In this document: in pieces, positions 40,955-49,892 of the stretch
Numbering within the stretch: the stretch's first letter is position 1
Layout: each line of letters opens with the position of its first letter
Source of the DNA: Chitinophagales bacterium
Lineage (GTDB): Bacteria > Bacteroidota > Bacteroidia > Chitinophagales > LD1
Assembly: GCA_016786765.1 (NCBI GenBank)
Contig: JAEUUZ010000046.1
Location: forward strand, 95,507 to 159,506
Direction: 5' to 3'
DNA: 64,000 bases
Notes under the pieces: model-generated
Seen by the model: the letters and a program-made list of their open reading frames with translations, nothing else
Database searches by the model: none
What the model was told of the DNA's origin: nothing
Program-made: the position numbers and the translations under genes

Positions 40955-41910
40955 AAAAAATTTGGCAGAAGATATTATTAGAGAACCCTCATTTGGAAAA
41001 GTGGGACAAATGGATGCGTGTATTTACGTTTCCGGGCTTAGATGGGGTTCCCGTATATACAGTATTTACTTTTTTCATCAATGAAATTAGAAGTAATTCA
41101 TTAGCTGTTCGAGCAAAGTCTATTGCCTATAGTTTTTTTCTTTCCATGTTTCCGGCTTTGCTATTCATCTTTACATTAATCCCGTATGTACTGATTTTAT
41201 TGAATATGCAGAATATCGATGCTTATATATTAAAGCTGATTAAAGATATTTCGCCAAGTCCTGAGATTTTCAAGTTCTTAAGGTCCTTTATCCAGCCCTT
41301 CTTATCTGATTTAACGCAAAACAAGCGTCCGAGTTTATTAACCAGTACCTTTATTTTAACCATATTTCTTACATCCAATGGGGTAGTGGCTTTGATGAGT
41401 TCTTTCGATAAATCCTACGATCATTATAAAAAACGAAATGCCTTTCATACGCGTATTGTAGCGCTCAAAATTACCTTTCTATTAGTCTTTTTGTTTATAT
41501 TTTCAATGGCATTGGTTGTAGCCGGACAAGATATTTTGGAGTTGGTGCTCGATTATTTTCATATTCAGAATACGTTCACCAATATTCTTTTCAACTTAAT
41601 ACGTTATTCAACAATTATTTTATTGTTCTTTTTCTCTATATCCCTTATTTATTATTACGGACCGGCAACAAAGAAGAAATATCGTTTCATTTCAACCGGA
41701 GCCACGGTAGCCACCTTTCTTTCTATTTTGGCATCCGTAGGCTTCTCTTTCTATGTTAAACACTTTGTAAAACTCAATACACTTTTCGGTTCAATTGGAA
41801 CGGTAATGATTTTAATGATTTGGCTAAACATCAACGCCTTTGTGCTTTTGATAGGGTATGAAATAAATGCTGCTATTTATTATCACAAGTCGAACGCAGA
41901 AAAAATGTAA
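40951..41910 (+). CDS. YihY/BrkB-family inner membrane protein
   Basis: 319 residues with about six membrane segments. Typical blocks are SLAVRAKSIAYSFFLSMFPALLFIFTLIPY, LTSNGVVALMSSFDKSYD, and the C-terminal FGSIGTVMILMIWLNINAFVLLIGYEINAAI. The family was once called RNase BN, which is a misannotation; its function is unresolved. It ends the mltG operon, and a tRNA gene follows. Confidence 0.92.
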   Translation: MKKIWQKILLENPHLEKWDKWMRVFTFPGLDGVPVYTVFTFFINEIRSNSLAVRAKSIAYSFFLSMFPALLFIFTLIPYVLILLNMQNIDAYILKLIKDISPSPEIFKFLRSFIQPFLSDLTQNKRPSLLTSTFILTIFLTSNGVVALMSSFDKSYDHYKKRNAFHTRIVALKITFLLVFLFIFSMALVVAGQDILELVLDYFHIQNTFTNILFNLIRYSTIILLFFFSISLIYYYGPATKKKYRFISTGATVATFLSILASVGFSFYVKHFVKLNTLFGSIGTVMILMIWLNINAFVLLIGYEINAAIYYHKSNAEKM

Positions 41911-41950
41911 ACTTTTTGTTCTTTTTTTTCAAAAATACTGAAGAGTTTTT

Positions 41951-41958
41951 ATATTCGC
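41951..41958 (+). promoter_or_regulatory. Candidate -7 element of the tRNA-Ser promoter
   Basis: TATATTCG is one mismatch from TAnnTTTG and lies 10 bases before the mature tRNA 5' end. Confidence 0.35.
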
Positions 41959-41968
41959 ACCACGCACG

Positions 41969-42056
41969 GAGGAATGCCAGAGTGGTTGAATGGAACTGTC
42001 TTGAAAACAGTCGAGCGTGATGAGCGCTCCGGGGGTTCGAATCCGCCTTCCTCCTC
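41969..42056 (+). tRNA. tRNA-Ser (anticodon UGA)
   Basis: Acceptor GGAGGAA pairs with TTCCTCC. The anticodon arm CTGTCTTGAAAACAG has anticodon TGA. A long variable arm (GAGCG-TGATG-AGCGCTC) marks it as class II serine tRNA, and the T arm is GGGGGTTCGAATCCGCC. CCA is not encoded. A strong terminator follows. Confidence 0.96.
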
Positions 42057-42061
42057 ACAAT

Positions 42062-42095
42062 AAAAAAGACCTTGAATTCTTTCAAGGTCTTTTTT
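42062..42095. terminator. Terminator after tRNA-Ser, bidirectional
   Basis: A 15-bp perfect stem (AAAAAAGACCTTGAA / TTCAAGGTCTTTTTT) with a 4-nt loop. It can also serve the convergent gene that ends at 42116. Confidence 0.9.
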
Positions 42096-42115
42096 CGTTT
42101 TATACTGCATAACAA

Positions 42116-42706
42116 TTAGTTATCTAAACGCTTTTGCAGCCATTCTTCGGCAATTTTGTGGATATACAGCGGCTTTATCTTTCGCCATTCAGTTTCTTCC
42201 AGTTCCAAAGGAATATCCATATAATGATGTAAGCGATATCTTCGCATTTCGTCTACTACATGTTTATGGAAATTAAGGCATAAAATCCATCCATCCATGT
42301 CGCTTACTTCTTCCTGCCAAAGTTCGTAGTAACTTTCATCCGAAGCATGGAAGTTCATTATATTCTCACCAATCAAGATAAATTTTGATATGCCTTCTTG
42401 CATTAGCGGGTCTATCACTTCTTCTTTGAAAATCATGATATCGTTATGGAGTGTGTCGTTCCATTCGCCAAGCATTTCAATTACGGCAATCTGTTTTTCG
42501 TATCCTACATAAATTACTTTGCAATACAATGTGCTAGAGCCGAAGCTATCCCATTGTGGATGGATATAATAATTATATACTTTGTTGTGGAATGAAAATT
42601 CACTGTATTTTCTGCGGTAAAAAGGCGATAATTTATCTTCAGAAGCAATATAATAATCTCTCCAACTATAAAATGGTTCTATATCATGCATAAAATGTAT
42701 ATTCAA
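42116..42706 (-). CDS. Conserved Bacteroidota protein of unknown function
   Basis: 196 residues, no signal peptide or membrane span, rich in aromatic residues. Motifs include IEPFYSWRDYYIASEDKLSP, YNYYIHPQWDSFGS, IEMLGEWNDTLHNDIM, FILIGENIMNFHASDESYYELW and a final WLQKRL. I have met this family as conserved and uncharacterised in the phylum. The full-length version begins at a TTG at 42706, which gives the family N-terminus NIHFMHDIEPF; the ATG at 42691 is an alternative that removes five residues. Confidence 0.75.
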   Translation of the reverse strand: MNIHFMHDIEPFYSWRDYYIASEDKLSPFYRRKYSEFSFHNKVYNYYIHPQWDSFGSSTLYCKVIYVGYEKQIAVIEMLGEWNDTLHNDIMIFKEEVIDPLMQEGISKFILIGENIMNFHASDESYYELWQEEVSDMDGWILCLNFHKHVVDEMRRYRLHHYMDIPLELEETEWRKIKPLYIHKIAEEWLQKRLDN

Positions 42707-42713
42707 TTCTAAT

Positions 42714-42721
42714 TAGCTTTG
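42714..42721 (+). promoter_or_regulatory. Candidate -7 element before the small lipoprotein gene
   Basis: TAGCTTTG fits TAnnTTTG exactly and ends 7 bases before the ATG at 42729, predicting a near-leaderless mRNA. Confidence 0.35.
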
Positions 42722-42728
42722 TAAAAAT

Positions 42729-43028
42729 ATGCGATTAATTTTTCTTCTTGGTATTTTTTTGATGTTTGCTTCGGGTTGTAAGAAATGTTTAACCTGCCAA
42801 AATCGCTGTGCTGTTTGTTACGATAAACATTTTCGCATAAAAGTGAGTTCAGATGTTTTGACTATTCGCTACTATGAAGAATATTTAGATTCCCTTCAAT
42901 CAACAGGCTTGGGCTGGACGTGTATTGATACTTCATCGGATAAGCGCTACGATAGATGTTCTTCCGGTAAATTGAGTGATGATAAATACAATCGGGAGGC
43001 ACAAGGCTTCGATTGTACGTTGAAATAA
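42729..43028 (+). CDS. Small cysteine-rich lipoprotein, unknown
   Basis: 99 residues. The signal sequence ends in a canonical lipobox FASGC (Cys17). The mature part opens with KKCLTCQNRCAVCYD, a CxxC...CxxC pattern, and has two later cysteine pairs, giving eight cysteines in 83 residues. It may be disulfide-bonded or bind a metal in the periplasm, which is inference. The stop abuts the convergent PI-PLC-like gene with no gap. Confidence 0.75.
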   Translation: MRLIFLLGIFLMFASGCKKCLTCQNRCAVCYDKHFRIKVSSDVLTIRYYEEYLDSLQSTGLGWTCIDTSSDKRYDRCSSGKLSDDKYNREAQGFDCTLK

Positions 43029-44108
43029 TTACTTCAACATTTCTCTTTTCAAAACAAATCCGGTTTTTGGGAAAGGCTTGTAGAAGTCTGTAGAAATTAT
43101 TTGCGCATTACTTTCTTTTGCTTTATTGAACATGGTGTAATCGTTTTTTCTAGGTTCAATAGTTTCCACATCTGAACGTGTTCTCACCATATAACCTTTT
43201 GCTACCAAGTCTTTGATGCGTTCAGTATGCTCAATAGGGTCATCCACTTTTATGAAAACAGCTTCGGGTTTATTGGGTTCCGCAAAAGTAAAAAATGGAA
43301 GTCCTTTATAGGAAGGATATTGCTTTGTAAGCTCATCGCTTAATCGTTCACCGGCCATTAAAATAAATACAATCTTTCCTCTTGCCTCTTGTAATTTTGG
43401 GTAACCAATAGTTGTAATGGCTTCACGCAACGATGTGTGATTTTTTCTAAAATCATCGGGCGATAAAATCTGTTTTGGATGATCAGCGAAAATAAAGTTG
43501 ATTTCATCACGAACTTCGAGCATAGCTTTGAGATCGAATTTGAGCGCTGTTTTGAAGCCTGCAATTTTCACATGATCGCTAATGCCGTCTTCTTTTAATT
43601 CTACCATTACATAAAGCGGCAGGTGCGTAGGATGGTCACTACTCCATACTTTCAAGGCTTGGAGTGCATCTTTGAAGGTGTAGTAATTGGTATTATAATC
43701 AATATCAGAAATGTGTAATACTTTCATGCCGGGCCATAACAAAGCATCAACATTCGATTTAGTGGAGCGAAAACGGAGCGCATTGCCTTGTCGTTTATAA
43801 TACCTTCCACCTTTGGGATCGTAGTATATATCCAATTCAAAACTTCGCATGCCATAGTTCTGCAACTGGCTGTCGAGAGGAAGATGGTCGTATTCCAAGT
43901 GATATGCAGGCGGAAGGTCTTTCTTGAAAAACGGATCCGCTAAATGAATAAATTTGAGAATACCGCTATCGGTCATACGTCTGTAACTGTTATGGCTTCC
44001 CAACACTTTGATTTGATTGATGGGTAAGGAATCAGCGTATTCTAAATCTTGTGCTAATAAAGTAATAGACGTAAACAGCAGTACACCTGCTAAACCAAAT
44101 TTGTTCAT
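43029..44108 (-). CDS. Secreted Ca2+-dependent PI-PLC-like phosphodiesterase
   Basis: 359 residues from the ATG at 44108, with a signal peptide ending LLAQ (about residue 19). The TIM-barrel phosphodiesterase motifs are IKVLGSHNSYRRM (first catalytic histidine), MRSFELDIYYDP (metal residues), KVLHISDIDY (second histidine), PLYVMVELKED and MVRTRSDVETIEPRKNDY. This matches the Ca2+-dependent phosphoinositide phospholipase C group better than the bacterial PI-PLC of Bacillus. The lipid substrate is not known; glycerophospholipids or inositol lipids are possible. Confidence 0.82.
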   Translation of the reverse strand: MNKFGLAGVLLFTSITLLAQDLEYADSLPINQIKVLGSHNSYRRMTDSGILKFIHLADPFFKKDLPPAYHLEYDHLPLDSQLQNYGMRSFELDIYYDPKGGRYYKRQGNALRFRSTKSNVDALLWPGMKVLHISDIDYNTNYYTFKDALQALKVWSSDHPTHLPLYVMVELKEDGISDHVKIAGFKTALKFDLKAMLEVRDEINFIFADHPKQILSPDDFRKNHTSLREAITTIGYPKLQEARGKIVFILMAGERLSDELTKQYPSYKGLPFFTFAEPNKPEAVFIKVDDPIEHTERIKDLVAKGYMVRTRSDVETIEPRKNDYTMFNKAKESNAQIISTDFYKPFPKTGFVLKREMLK

Positions 44109-44164
44109 GCAAAAATTAAAGTGATTCAATGAAATATTTATAATAATGCGATTTGTAAAATAGA

Positions 44165-45058
44165 TTATTCTGATGAATTCTCTTTTTTACCGCGGAAGAA
44201 ATTCATAATAGCACCACCTAAACCGATAATACCAACGATAATAAGTTTAGCAAATTTCGCAAAAATTAATCCAAATTTAGCGAGAAGACCCGTTTTTGCC
44301 AAAATTCCACCCGCAATAAGACCGCCAATACCATAGGCTGCTACTTTGTCGGTACTGCTACTGAAATCTTCATAGCGATTCCCATTATCAAAATTAACAT
44401 TGGCTAAAACTTCAGGCGTAGCGGTTTTAATTATATCTAGATCATCCATGCCGCCAATGGCATTGAGTACTAAAACGCCTTTTCGGCCAAGCGCACGGAT
44501 ATTATAATTTAGGGTTTCCAAAGAATCATTTTCGAATTGCAAGCGTTTAGCCCAATGAAGTTTATGTGTTGCTTGATCGTAGTATGGTGGAGAAGCCCAT
44601 CCTAATAATTCTGCAGTAGGATAGCCTTGCTTTTTACGTTCCGGATTGGCTTCTTTAGCCTCTTTTTTCATCGTTTCCAACAACTCATCATACTTAATAT
44701 CTTTTGCATCATCGTCTTTCACATGTCCATCTTCTTCATATGTTATTTCAATTACCCACGAACCCAAATATGGACTTCCATCAGCGGGCAATATCATTCC
44801 CAATGAAGATGTTGGAGGATTTCCCCATAAATCGTGGAGTACATACTCTGCTGATTTTCCATCCAAAAATTTATAGCCTTTGGGGATTTTGAATGAGGCG
44901 ACATCCCCTAGTTTTACAGTCCCATCTTTTTGATAAGGTAATGTATCAATTGAAGATAGTAAATCTTCCATCGATAAACTGTCTTGGGTTTCAGTCTTTT
45001 CAGCGAATGAAACAAATGGTATTAAAAGAAATGCAAGGTAGATGAAACTTTTTTTCAT
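44165..45058 (-). CDS. DUF2167-domain membrane protein
   Basis: 297 residues. A signal peptide ending SFAE is followed by a DUF2167 core (GDVASFKIPKGYKFLDG, YVLHDLWGNPP, LGMILP, GSWVIEITYEEDGHVKDDDAKDI, GWASPPYYDQATHKLHWAKRL). A C-terminal glycine-rich membrane region (GIGGLIAGGILAKTGLLAKFG ... LIIVGIIGLGGAIMNFFRG) ends the protein. The family is uncharacterised. An upstream hairpin lies right before the start codon. Confidence 0.88.
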   Translation of the reverse strand: MKKSFIYLAFLLIPFVSFAEKTETQDSLSMEDLLSSIDTLPYQKDGTVKLGDVASFKIPKGYKFLDGKSAEYVLHDLWGNPPTSSLGMILPADGSPYLGSWVIEITYEEDGHVKDDDAKDIKYDELLETMKKEAKEANPERKKQGYPTAELLGWASPPYYDQATHKLHWAKRLQFENDSLETLNYNIRALGRKGVLVLNAIGGMDDLDIIKTATPEVLANVNFDNGNRYEDFSSSTDKVAAYGIGGLIAGGILAKTGLLAKFGLIFAKFAKLIIVGIIGLGGAIMNFFRGKKENSSE

Positions 45059-45060
45059 GG

Positions 45061-45089
45061 TTGGGTTTTAAACTTTTAAAATAGCCCAA
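45061..45089 (-). promoter_or_regulatory. Hairpin immediately before the DUF2167 start codon
   Basis: On the minus strand TTGGG and TTTTAAA pair with TTTAAAA and CCCAA, with a 3-base bulge and tiny loop. The stem ends 2 bases before the ATG, where it could block ribosome access. The remaining 45090-45213 of this spacer, like the 120 bases upstream, shows nothing I can name. Confidence 0.3.
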
Positions 45090-45213
45090 CAATGTAAAGG
45101 TTTGTTGAATACAAGACTGAAGACTTAGTGCTCAACAAACTTACTATTCGATTTCACGCTATATATTGGAAGGCTATTAAAAATAAATGTTTTTTAAGAA
45201 ATACAAAAATCAT

Positions 45214-46485
45214 TTAATTGTTTGTTTTGTAAAACGGTAAGCGGATAGTTGCTTCGTTCGAATTTTGAAATGCAATACAATAGTTGCCTGCATTAAGATT
45301 TTCAATAGGTATGGTGTTTTCATATGAAAGCAATTTTCCTTCTTGAACTATACGTCCTGCAATATCGAAAATGGTATACTTCGATTCTTTTGCATTCTTT
45401 CTATTTATTACTAACAAGGCATGAGCGGGGTTAGGTGAAATAGCAATGATTGCATTTTCCGTATCATCTAAAATGGATGTTACTCCAATTGTAACGGATG
45501 TTGTAAAAGTGTCGGAAATCAAACAGCCGGAAGCAATGAGTTTAGCATTGTATGTTCCTGGAGTGTTGTATACGTGAGTAGGATTTGTTGCGGAGGCACT
45601 ATCACCATCACCAAAATACCAAAGGTAGGCATTGGCATTAGTTGATGTATTCGTAAATTGAATTTGCTGATTAGAAATGCTAGTATTTGTGAAAGAAGCT
45701 TGCGGATCGTATTCACCAATATGCCATTGCAACAAATGGTCGAAAACTATTGTTTTTGCTGCATTCCGAATAGATGCTCCGTCTGCTAATGCCAATGTGC
45801 TTTTGAATGTTATAGCTGATGGATCTTTACGGAAGAATACGGTGTAAAAGCTACATGCTGCCGCATAAGTCCCCGCCTCGGAGGGATGACTTTCATCGGA
45901 TTGATAGAGTTCGATAAGTGGTGCATTGGTTCTTACATATTTCCATACCACGCCCACTGGCGATAATAAAGCTTCATTTGTTGTTGCCATTGTTTCGTAA
46001 CGCAATCGTAATAGACTATCCATGCCGTTATATGTGCATACAGGGGGCCATGACGGGCAATTTGATGCATCACCGTTTTTTCGTCCCCAAGTCATGTAAA
46101 ACACAGTTTGTGCACAAGGGCTGCTCACATGAATTAAACTATCTAGTTTTTTGGCATATGGAAATACATCCGTTTCTACTTGATTGATAGGAAATGATGG
46201 GAATTGGCTTTGTTCTTGAAGTACAACGTAATCCCATTTGCCTAGGGCTATTTTACTCAAAGAAGTTGCATTGGTTGAATGTCCTTGTAATGTATAACCA
46301 CCGGGGCAATTACTATCGTAAATCAAGGTGTCGCCAGTGGAGAGTGCCATATCGGCAATTGTTTTCGGCAAATCGTTTACGTATGTGTAACTGTTTCCGA
46401 GAAAAAGTACGCGCTTAGTTTTACCCTGTGAGAAGCTGAACGAAATAAGTAACGAAAGCGTTAGTGTAGCGTAAAGTTTGATCAT
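45214..46485 (-). CDS. Secreted SGNH-type hydrolase with PKD and type IX sorting domains
   Basis: 423 residues, signal peptide ending SFSQ (about residue 20). The SGNH/GDSL block I is FLGNSYTYVND (catalytic Ser), and the block V pair is in QSDESHPSEAGTY. A PKD-type domain (FTNTSTNANAYLWYFGDGDSASATNPTHVYNTPGTY) and a type A sorting domain (ISPNPAHALLVINRKNAKES ... NAGNYCIAFQN) follow. It is likely an esterase acting on surface or external carbohydrate esters; the substrate is not visible. It is 6 bases after the upstream beta-barrel gene's stop. Confidence 0.88.
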   Translation of the reverse strand: MIKLYATLTLSLLISFSFSQGKTKRVLFLGNSYTYVNDLPKTIADMALSTGDTLIYDSNCPGGYTLQGHSTNATSLSKIALGKWDYVVLQEQSQFPSFPINQVETDVFPYAKKLDSLIHVSSPCAQTVFYMTWGRKNGDASNCPSWPPVCTYNGMDSLLRLRYETMATTNEALLSPVGVVWKYVRTNAPLIELYQSDESHPSEAGTYAAACSFYTVFFRKDPSAITFKSTLALADGASIRNAAKTIVFDHLLQWHIGEYDPQASFTNTSISNQQIQFTNTSTNANAYLWYFGDGDSASATNPTHVYNTPGTYNAKLIASGCLISDTFTTSVTIGVTSILDDTENAIIAISPNPAHALLVINRKNAKESKYTIFDIAGRIVQEGKLLSYENTIPIENLNAGNYCIAFQNSNEATIRLPFYKTNN

Positions 46486-46491
46486 AATTGT

Positions 46492-47100
46492 TTATTTCTT
46501 TTTTCGAAGATAAATAGCGAAACCTATGTTCAGATAAAAGCCATGTGTAATAGCATTGCTCTGGGTTCCGGGAATAATGCCTGCTTTATTTTTAATATAA
46601 GATTGCGTAAAATCGCCACGGTACATGGGGGAAATCGATAGGGCTATAGTTGGGTGGAGGAAAATAGACAAGCCCGTTCCCAGTTGCCAAATAGCACCTC
46701 TTGTGCTTAATGCTGTGTTGTTTGGAGGGTCTGATAATTGTTTAAATGATCCAAAATTACCAAACATAGCGCCAAAGAAATGCACATAGGCTTTATTGCC
46801 AATTTTGACATAATATTTAAGCTGTGGGCCTATAAAAAAGGATTGTGTCAAATCCGTTGTACCCGATTTTTGCTTAGTGGAATTAACAGCATATCCAACC
46901 GTTGGGCCAATTGCAAAATTATTAGCTACAAAAAAACCTTCAGAAAGGGCAAGCGTAAAATCAAAAATCTTTTGATCTGTTTTCGAATTTGCTTTATAGC
47001 TTAATGAAACCGAGCCTGCAGGGGCAATAGTGCCCTTTTCAATTTGTGCATATCCCGTTAAAACGAAAAGTGCTAAAAGACTTGTTAAACTTTTTTTCAT
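46492..47100 (-). CDS. Outer-membrane beta-barrel protein
   Basis: 202 residues with a signal peptide ending GYAQ (about residue 19). Alternating hydrophobic strands (FDFTLALSEGFFVANNFAIGPTVGYAV ... FFIGPQLKYYVKIGNKAYVHFFGAMFGNFG) and the terminal FYLNIGFAIYLRKKK suggest an eight-stranded barrel of the OprF/OmpA-like group. No ligand is indicated. It lies upstream of the SGNH hydrolase gene and is likely co-transcribed. Confidence 0.8.
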   Translation of the reverse strand: MKKSLTSLLALFVLTGYAQIEKGTIAPAGSVSLSYKANSKTDQKIFDFTLALSEGFFVANNFAIGPTVGYAVNSTKQKSGTTDLTQSFFIGPQLKYYVKIGNKAYVHFFGAMFGNFGSFKQLSDPPNNTALSTRGAIWQLGTGLSIFLHPTIALSISPMYRGDFTQSYIKNKAGIIPGTQSNAITHGFYLNIGFAIYLRKKK

Positions 47101-47220
47101 TTCTGCAATATATAGGATTTGCGTGTAACTTTAATGTGGATAAACAATAGCATTAAATCAACGAAATATCTACTGAATCATTAATCTTGTACCAAAAAAT
47201 TAAACCGAAATATACGAAAT

Positions 47221-48750
47221 ATGATTAAAGAAGCTTTGAAGGAATTGGGGCTGAAAGCCGATAATGCAGGAACATCAACCGGAAGAGTATGGATGCAATC
47301 ATCCAAAACAAAATATAAGAGTGTTTCGCCTGTTGATGGCGCATTGATTGGCTGTGTGTATGAAACTTCTGAGAAGGAATATGATGAGGTTATTGAAACA
47401 GCCCATAAGGCTTATGAAATATGGCGAAATGTTCCGGCTCCTAAACGTGGCGAAATTGTTCGACAGATAGGTAATGAATTGCGAAAGTTTAAAACACCCC
47501 TAGGTCAATTGGTTTCCTATGAAATGGGAAAATCGTTGCAAGAAGGGTTAGGTGAAGTTCAAGAGATGATTGATATCTGCGACTTTGCAGTAGGACTATC
47601 TCGTCAGCTTTACGGATTAACCATGCATAGCGAACGTACGAATCACCGTATGTATGAGCAATATCATCCACTTGGTATTGTTGGTATTGTTTCCGCGTTT
47701 AATTTTCCTGTTGCTGTTTGGAGTTGGAATGCTATGTTAGCATGGGTTTGTGGTGACGTGTGTATTTGGAAGCCTTCTGAAAAAGCACCATTGTGTGGTG
47801 TTGCTTGTCAGCATATTGTGGCTAAAGTTTTTTTAGCGAATGATTTGCCGGAAGGCATTTCTTGTTTAGTGAATGGCGATGCAAAAATTGGGCAACGCAT
47901 GGCTTCCGATAACCGTATTCCTTTGATTTCTGCAACCGGCTCAACGCGCATGGGAAAAGCAGTTGCGCAAACTGTAGCGGCACGTTTAGGTCGTTCGTTG
48001 TTAGAACTAGGCGGAAACAATGCCATCATTATTTCGGAACATGCCGATGTGAATATTGCCATTCGTGCTGCTGTATTTGGCGCAGTAGGTACAGCAGGAC
48101 AACGTTGTACTACTACACGCAGATTAATTATTCACGAATCGTTATATGCCGATGTGAAGAAGCGATTGCAAAAAACATATTCGCAACTTAGTATTGGCAA
48201 TCCGTTAGATGAAAAAAATCATGTTGGTCCGTTAATTGACAAGGCCGCAGTGAAAATGTATGAAACGGCTATCGCTAAAGCAGTTAAAGAGGGTGGAAAA
48301 TTACTTGTAAAGGGCGGTGTGTTGAAAGGCAAAGGGTATGAATCGGGATGTTATGTAAAGCCATGTATTATTGAAGCCAAGAACGAATATAAAATGGTGC
48401 AAGAAGAAACTTTTGCGCCCATTTTGTATATCATGAAATATAAAAAACTCGAGGATGCCATTGCCATGCAGAATGGTGTGGTTCAAGGTCTTTCTTCTTC
48501 AATTATGACAACAAACATGCGCGAAATGGAATTGTTCCTTTCTGCGAATGGATCGGATTGTGGTATTGCAAATGCCAATATCGGAACTTCGGGTGCCGAA
48601 ATTGGTGGTGCATTTGGCGGTGAAAAAGAAACCGGTGGCGGACGTGAATCGGGCTCTGATGCATGGAAAGCGTATATGCGCAGACAAACAAATACCATCA
48701 ATTACGGATCAACATTGCCATTGGCGCAAGGCATCAAATTTGATGTATAG
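47221..48750 (+). CDS. Antiquitin-type aldehyde dehydrogenase (aminoadipate semialdehyde)
   Basis: 509 residues. The ALDH active site is complete: SAFNFPVAVWSWN, KPSEKAPL, SATGSTRMGKAV, LLELGGNNAI (general base Glu) and AGQRCTTTRRL (nucleophilic Cys). The GNPLDEKNHVGPLID and EETFAPILYIMKYK blocks and the GAEIGGAFGGEKETGGGRESGSDAWKAYMRRQT ending fit the ALDH7/AmaB subgroup. That group oxidises 2-aminoadipate 6-semialdehyde in lysine catabolism. The substrate is inferred from the subgroup. It starts a run of four plus-strand genes. Confidence 0.9.
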   Translation: MIKEALKELGLKADNAGTSTGRVWMQSSKTKYKSVSPVDGALIGCVYETSEKEYDEVIETAHKAYEIWRNVPAPKRGEIVRQIGNELRKFKTPLGQLVSYEMGKSLQEGLGEVQEMIDICDFAVGLSRQLYGLTMHSERTNHRMYEQYHPLGIVGIVSAFNFPVAVWSWNAMLAWVCGDVCIWKPSEKAPLCGVACQHIVAKVFLANDLPEGISCLVNGDAKIGQRMASDNRIPLISATGSTRMGKAVAQTVAARLGRSLLELGGNNAIIISEHADVNIAIRAAVFGAVGTAGQRCTTTRRLIIHESLYADVKKRLQKTYSQLSIGNPLDEKNHVGPLIDKAAVKMYETAIAKAVKEGGKLLVKGGVLKGKGYESGCYVKPCIIEAKNEYKMVQEETFAPILYIMKYKKLEDAIAMQNGVVQGLSSSIMTTNMREMELFLSANGSDCGIANANIGTSGAEIGGAFGGEKETGGGRESGSDAWKAYMRRQTNTINYGSTLPLAQGIKFDV

Positions 48751-48783
48751 TAGTTAATAATCAACAACACAAAAAATACAATT

Positions 48784-49872
48784 ATGAAGAGGTGTTTTCT
48801 TTTTACAGTTCTTGTGTTTAGTTGTATTGCTGTTCAGGCACAGTTTATTGCTCCCTATTCCGACTACAATGGGCAAGTTTATATTTTTGATGAAAACGAA
48901 ACTAAGTTTTTAGAAACTCTCCCTTTATCCAGTTATAAAGTTGGGAAGAATGCCATGCTCTATTCCACGGCTGTTGGGCGTTTCAAAGCTTATTTTCAGG
49001 GGACGGTTTACAATTTGTTGGACAATACCCCCGATTATTTTGTTACTGATAATTGGATTGGCTACTACAATTTCGGTAATTTGAGTGTATTGTATAACAA
49101 CAAATTTAAAGTGTTAGATCGATTGGCGCAGACCGAATATTGGTATTCCGACAGTTTGGTTGTATGGAAAAGTACACTCGGACAAACCCATGTTTTTTAT
49201 AACGGACAAACCTACGATATTGAACAATGGGAATTGACCAAAGAAAAAAATGATCCACGCATTGGCGATAATACATTTGCCTATGTTGACCAATCGGGAA
49301 ACTTTAAAGTATTTTATCATGGAGAGTTGAAAATTATTGAAAGCTATCCGCCCACCTTGTATTATGCCGATAGGGATTTGGTGGTTTACATCGATGTTAT
49401 CGGAAATATCAAATTCTACAGTAATGGACAATATTTCGAAACTAATATACCTGCGCCTCAAGGCTTTATTACCGGTGAAGGATTTGTAGCTTTTTACGAT
49501 CAACAAAGTAGGTTGAATGTTTGGCATAATGGAGAGGTAAAAGAGTTGTCGCAAAACCGGCCTAAGGAGTTATTAGTTCAAGATAATTTGCTCGCATTTA
49601 CCGACCAAGGGAATAATTTTTATGTTTGGTACAATGGTAAATTACAGCTGTTAGAACGTACACAGCCATTGGCAATGAAAGCTTATCGGCATGTTTTAGT
49701 ATACAAAGATCAGTATGCCCGTTTGCATGGACTATATTACGGTCAACCCGTTCAAATCAGTAAGGATATAGTAAGTGGCGACTTCTTTTTGTTTAATGAA
49801 ACAGTTCGCTATTCTTTGTTGCAGGGCCAAACATGGTTGTGGTGTAAAGGGAAAACGTTTAATTACTATTAG
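48784..49872 (+). CDS. Secreted protein with nine ~35-residue repeats, unknown
   Basis: 362 residues; the signal peptide ends VQAQ (about residue 20). The mature part is nine diverged units of about 35 residues, each opening with a Y-N-G-like turn (YNGQVYIF, YFQGTVYN, YNNKFKVL, YNGQTYDI, YHGELKII, YSNGQYFE, WHNGEVKE, WYNGKLQL, YYGQPVQI), then a short loop and a strand pair such as NLLAFTDQGNNFYV. This suggests a beta-propeller or beta-solenoid. No catalytic motif or sorting domain is seen, so it probably stays in the periplasm or outer membrane. I do not recognise the family. Confidence 0.75.
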   Translation: MKRCFLFTVLVFSCIAVQAQFIAPYSDYNGQVYIFDENETKFLETLPLSSYKVGKNAMLYSTAVGRFKAYFQGTVYNLLDNTPDYFVTDNWIGYYNFGNLSVLYNNKFKVLDRLAQTEYWYSDSLVVWKSTLGQTHVFYNGQTYDIEQWELTKEKNDPRIGDNTFAYVDQSGNFKVFYHGELKIIESYPPTLYYADRDLVVYIDVIGNIKFYSNGQYFETNIPAPQGFITGEGFVAFYDQQSRLNVWHNGEVKELSQNRPKELLVQDNLLAFTDQGNNFYVWYNGKLQLLERTQPLAMKAYRHVLVYKDQYARLHGLYYGQPVQISKDIVSGDFFLFNETVRYSLLQGQTWLWCKGKTFNYY

Positions 49873-49892
49873 CTTTTCAATTAGTTTCAAGC

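Noticed and set aside
40951..41910. Ribonuclease BN
   Set aside because: The YihY/BrkB family carries this name by historic error. The protein is a multi-span membrane protein without nuclease motifs.
41969..42095. Integration site at tRNA-Ser
   Set aside because: No integrase and no second copy of the tRNA 3' end was seen nearby; flanking genes look like ordinary core genes.
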